Shown one piece after another: positions 5,453 through 6,957 of a stretch of DNA of 6,957 nt (the stretch's first letter is position 1; each line of letters begins with the position of its first letter). A program made the translations under genes and the position numbers. The DNA is from an uncultured bacterium (lineage in GTDB: Bacteria; Bacillota_A; Clostridia; Oscillospirales; Oscillospiraceae). The stretch covers positions 1 to 6,957 of the forward strand of contig CAMEHJ010000058.1 of NCBI GenBank assembly GCA_945917385.1, in the 5' to 3' direction. Under the pieces are notes generated by a model. That model made no database searches. It was not told the origin of the DNA and saw nothing but the letters and a program-made list of their open reading frames with translations.

Positions 5453-5458
5453 ATTATA
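5453..5458 (-). promoter_or_regulatory. -10 box of the heat-shock promoter
   Basis: A perfect TATAAT on the minus strand sits 12 bases before the CIRCE operator. Transcription would start about five bases ahead of CIRCE, the usual geometry of HrcA-controlled genes. The -35 region is poor: it falls in a T-run (about 5476-5481) and does not match TTGACA well. The mRNA leader would be roughly 170 bases. Confidence 0.5.
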
Positions 5459-5555
5459 TTATGCCCGTTTCCGCTAAAAAAAATGCCCTCGAAAGAGATA
5501 TCCCTCGCGGGTGTCGTAAACTGCAAAAACCCCTTTACCTTTGCCGTCCTCTGAC

Positions 5556-5585
5556 GAGGGAAGCAAAGGAAAAGAGGTTCTTTGA
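5556..5585 (+). repeat. fragment of the double-hairpin repeat tail
   Basis: GAGGGAAGCAAAGGAAAAG (5556-5574) followed by AGGTTCTTTGAC (ending 5585) aligns with the tail of the repeat at 4685-4713 with about three substitutions and two small gaps. The upstream hairpins are reduced to a short CCTC-TGAC-GAGG stem (5549-5560). It lies between galE and the hsp20 promoter. Of the rest of the 332-base gap, 5459-5548 shows only a direct repeat of CCCTCG (about 5487 and 5503) and a run of A, and no strong terminator for galE is visible. Confidence 0.5.
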
Positions 5586-5608
5586 CCGTCCGAAAAATCG
5601 GTGTGATA

Positions 5609-6634
5609 TTATTCCTTGTTGTCTCCGTAGCCCATGGGGTTATTGCTCTGCCATTTCCAGGTGTCGCGGCACATATCCTCAAGGTCGTACTGAGTGCGCC
5701 AGCCCAAAATCTCGGCGCTCTTGTCGGGGCTGGAATACACGGTCGCAAGGTCGCCGGGGCGGCGTGCGACGATTTCGTAGGGAATCTTCACGCCGGTCGC
5801 GTGCTCAAAAGCCTTGACCATGTCGAGCACGCTGTACCCTTTTCCGGTGCCGAGGTTGAAAATGTGCTCGCCGCGGTGCTTCTGCATATATTCGATGGCG
5901 CAGACATGGCCGCGCGCGAGGTCAACCACATGGATGTAGTCGCGCACGCCGGTGCCGTCGTGGGTGTCATAGTCGTTGCCGAATACGCTCAGATGGTCGC
6001 GCCGACCGACGGCGACCTGTGCGATGTAGGGCATGAGGTTATTCGGAATACCGCGCGGGTCCTCGCCGATAAGTCCGCTCGGATGCGCGCCGATGGGGTT
6101 GAAGTAGCGCAGCAGTGAGATCGACCAGCCTTCAAGCGCGGTCACGGTGTCGCGGAGGATCTGCTCGGACATATACTTTGTCCAGCCGTAGGGATTGGTG
6201 CACATACCCGTCTTGGATACCTCGCGCAGCGGCATCTCGTTGTCGCCGGAGTAGACGGTGGCGGAGGAGGAGAAAACAATGTCCTTCACACCGTGCTCGC
6301 GCATGGAGAGGCAGAGCTGGATTGTGGAGTTGAGGTTGTTGTCGTAGTATTCAAGCGGCATCGCCACGGATTCACCGACGGCTTTGAGACCGGCGAAGTG
6401 GATAACGCAGCCGATGTCGTGCTTTTCAAAAATCCTGTCGAGAGCCGCGCGGTCGCGCACATCCGTCTCATAGAAGCTCAGCTCGCGTCCGGTTATCTGC
6501 TGGACACGCTCAAGAGATTTTGCGCTGGAGTTTACAAGGTTATCAACAACAACTACGCCGTAGCCCTTTTCAAGAAGCTCAACGCAGGTATGGCTGCCGA
6601 TATATCCGGCGCCGCCGGTGACTAATACGTTCAT
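5609..6634 (-). CDS. galE: UDP-glucose 4-epimerase
   Basis: The product is 341 residues, full family length. It interconverts UDP-galactose and UDP-glucose in the cytoplasm using bound NAD, for the Leloir pathway and for making precursors of surface glycans. The N-terminal Rossmann motif is [10 protein letters not shown] (6-15), with Asp31-Asn32 for NAD binding. The catalytic set is visible: Ser124 in SSSATVYS, and Tyr149 and Lys153 in NPYGWTK, numbered as in the E. coli enzyme. Other family blocks are [10 protein letters not shown] (80-89), [13 protein letters not shown] and [17 protein letters not shown]. The start has GGAGG (6642-6646) seven bases upstream. It follows the nucleotidyltransferase gene closely and is probably in its operon. 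Some homologues are bifunctional with UDP-GalNAc, which the sequence alone does not settle. Confidence 0.96.
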   Translation of the reverse strand: MNVLVTGGAGYIGSHTCVELLEKGYGVVVVDNLVNSSAKSLERVQQITGRELSFYETDVRDRAALDRIFEKHDIGCVIHFAGLKAVGESVAMPLEYYDNNLNSTIQLCLSMREHGVKDIVFSSSATVYSGDNEMPLREVSKTGMCTNPYGWTKYMSEQILRDTVTALEGWSISLLRYFNPIGAHPSGLIGEDPRGIPNNLMPYIAQVAVGRRDHLSVFGNDYDTHDGTGVRDYIHVVDLARGHVCAIEYMQKHRGEHIFNLGTGKGYSVLDMVKAFEHATGVKIPYEIVARRPGDLATVYSSPDKSAEILGWRTQYDLEDMCRDTWKWQSNNPMGYGDNKE

Positions 6635-6648
6635 ATTCTTTCCTCCGG

Positions 6649-6957
6649 TCAGTCAAGTAAATTTTCGGGATAAAGTCCGTCGTCACGCATTTTTGCGATG
6701 GCGGAGACAACGTCGGGCATATCCTCTTTGTATGTAATACCGTGCCAGGTTTCACGGCAGGGGATCACGCGGACAGAGCCGAGCTTTTCCTCGATAATGG
6801 CGTTAGCGACCAGCGGGAGGAAATACTCGCATTTTTCAGGGTTAACGGGCAGATGCTCGTCAAGCCACGCGGGGAAGCGGCGCTCAAGCTCACCGAGCAT
6901 AGAGTGCGAGAACGCCCAGCAGTTCATCGAGACGCTGACTTCCCCGGAGAGGGGGAT
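6649..6957 (-). CDS. sugar nucleotidyltransferase-like protein, C-terminal part (5' end outside the window)
   Basis: The frame is open to the right edge, so only the last 102 residues are seen. An internal ATG at 6927 is not the real start, since the frame continues upstream as [10 protein letters not shown]. The text [19 protein letters not shown], then [15 protein letters not shown], and finally [21 protein letters not shown] resembles the C-terminal half of the putative nucleotidyltransferases (NTP_transferase family) often found beside galE in Clostridia, where a strand like VSMNxWGF follows the catalytic core. The catalytic N-terminal motif (GxGxRxx) is outside the window, so activity cannot be checked. 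It ends with TGA 14 bases before galE, suggesting one sugar-nucleotide operon. Confidence 0.7.
   Translation of the reverse strand: MPLSGEVSVSMNCWAFSHSMLGELERRFPAWLDEHLPVNPEKCEYFLPLVANAIIEEKLGSVRVIPCRETWHGITYKEDMPDVVSAIAKMRDDGLYPENLLD

Noticed and set aside
5582..6118. 178-residue plus-strand open frame
   Set aside because: It is antisense to galE, which has all catalytic residues; a shadow frame.

Overview
The window looks like a piece of chromosome from an anaerobic, endospore-forming gut-type Clostridia, probably Oscillospirales/Ruminococcaceae-like. The spore-germination genes spoVAD and spoVAE point to a spore former. A near-consensus CIRCE operator points to HrcA heat-shock control. 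Coding sequence is GC-rich, Shine-Dalgarno sites are strong, and the GC-rich intergenic hairpin repeats are of a kind I associate with that group. The genus-level placement is inference.

Layout. A large PEPCK-like P-loop protein (DUF4914 type, minus strand, cut by the left edge at residue 578) runs leftward from about 1735. It diverges from truA (1984-2721, tRNA pseudouridine synthase A). The 248-bp gap between them holds one good sigma-A promoter for each direction. truA ends in a clear intrinsic terminator. A spore pair follows, spoVAD (2821-3834) and spoVAE (3836-4213), one base apart; the usual partner spoVAC is not next to them.

spoVAE converges on an hsp20 small heat-shock gene (minus, 4842-5276). 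The 628-bp gap between them has no credible gene and is packed with repeats: a 30-bp palindrome present in two exact copies near its ends, four related GTAGGG-type hairpins (two of which form an 82-bp unit with 10-bp terminal inverted repeats), two double-hairpin units of a second family, and a 14-bp tandem array touching the hsp20 stop codon. This cluster is the least explained part of the window.

Upstream of hsp20 is a CIRCE operator (5414-5440), just downstream of a TATAAT box, followed by an AT-rich leader of about 140 bases. A fragment of one intergenic repeat lies between this promoter region and the end of galE. galE (minus, 5609-6634) follows a sugar-nucleotidyltransferase-type gene (minus, cut by the right edge) with a 13-base gap, so the two are probably one sugar-nucleotide operon.

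Functionally the window is a mosaic of small independent units: tRNA modification, spore DPA-channel components, a heat-shock chaperone and UDP-sugar metabolism. I did not find a clear new multi-gene system. The items most worth following are the repeat cluster, the DUF4914 kinase-like protein and the CIRCE-controlled hsp20 with its long leader.
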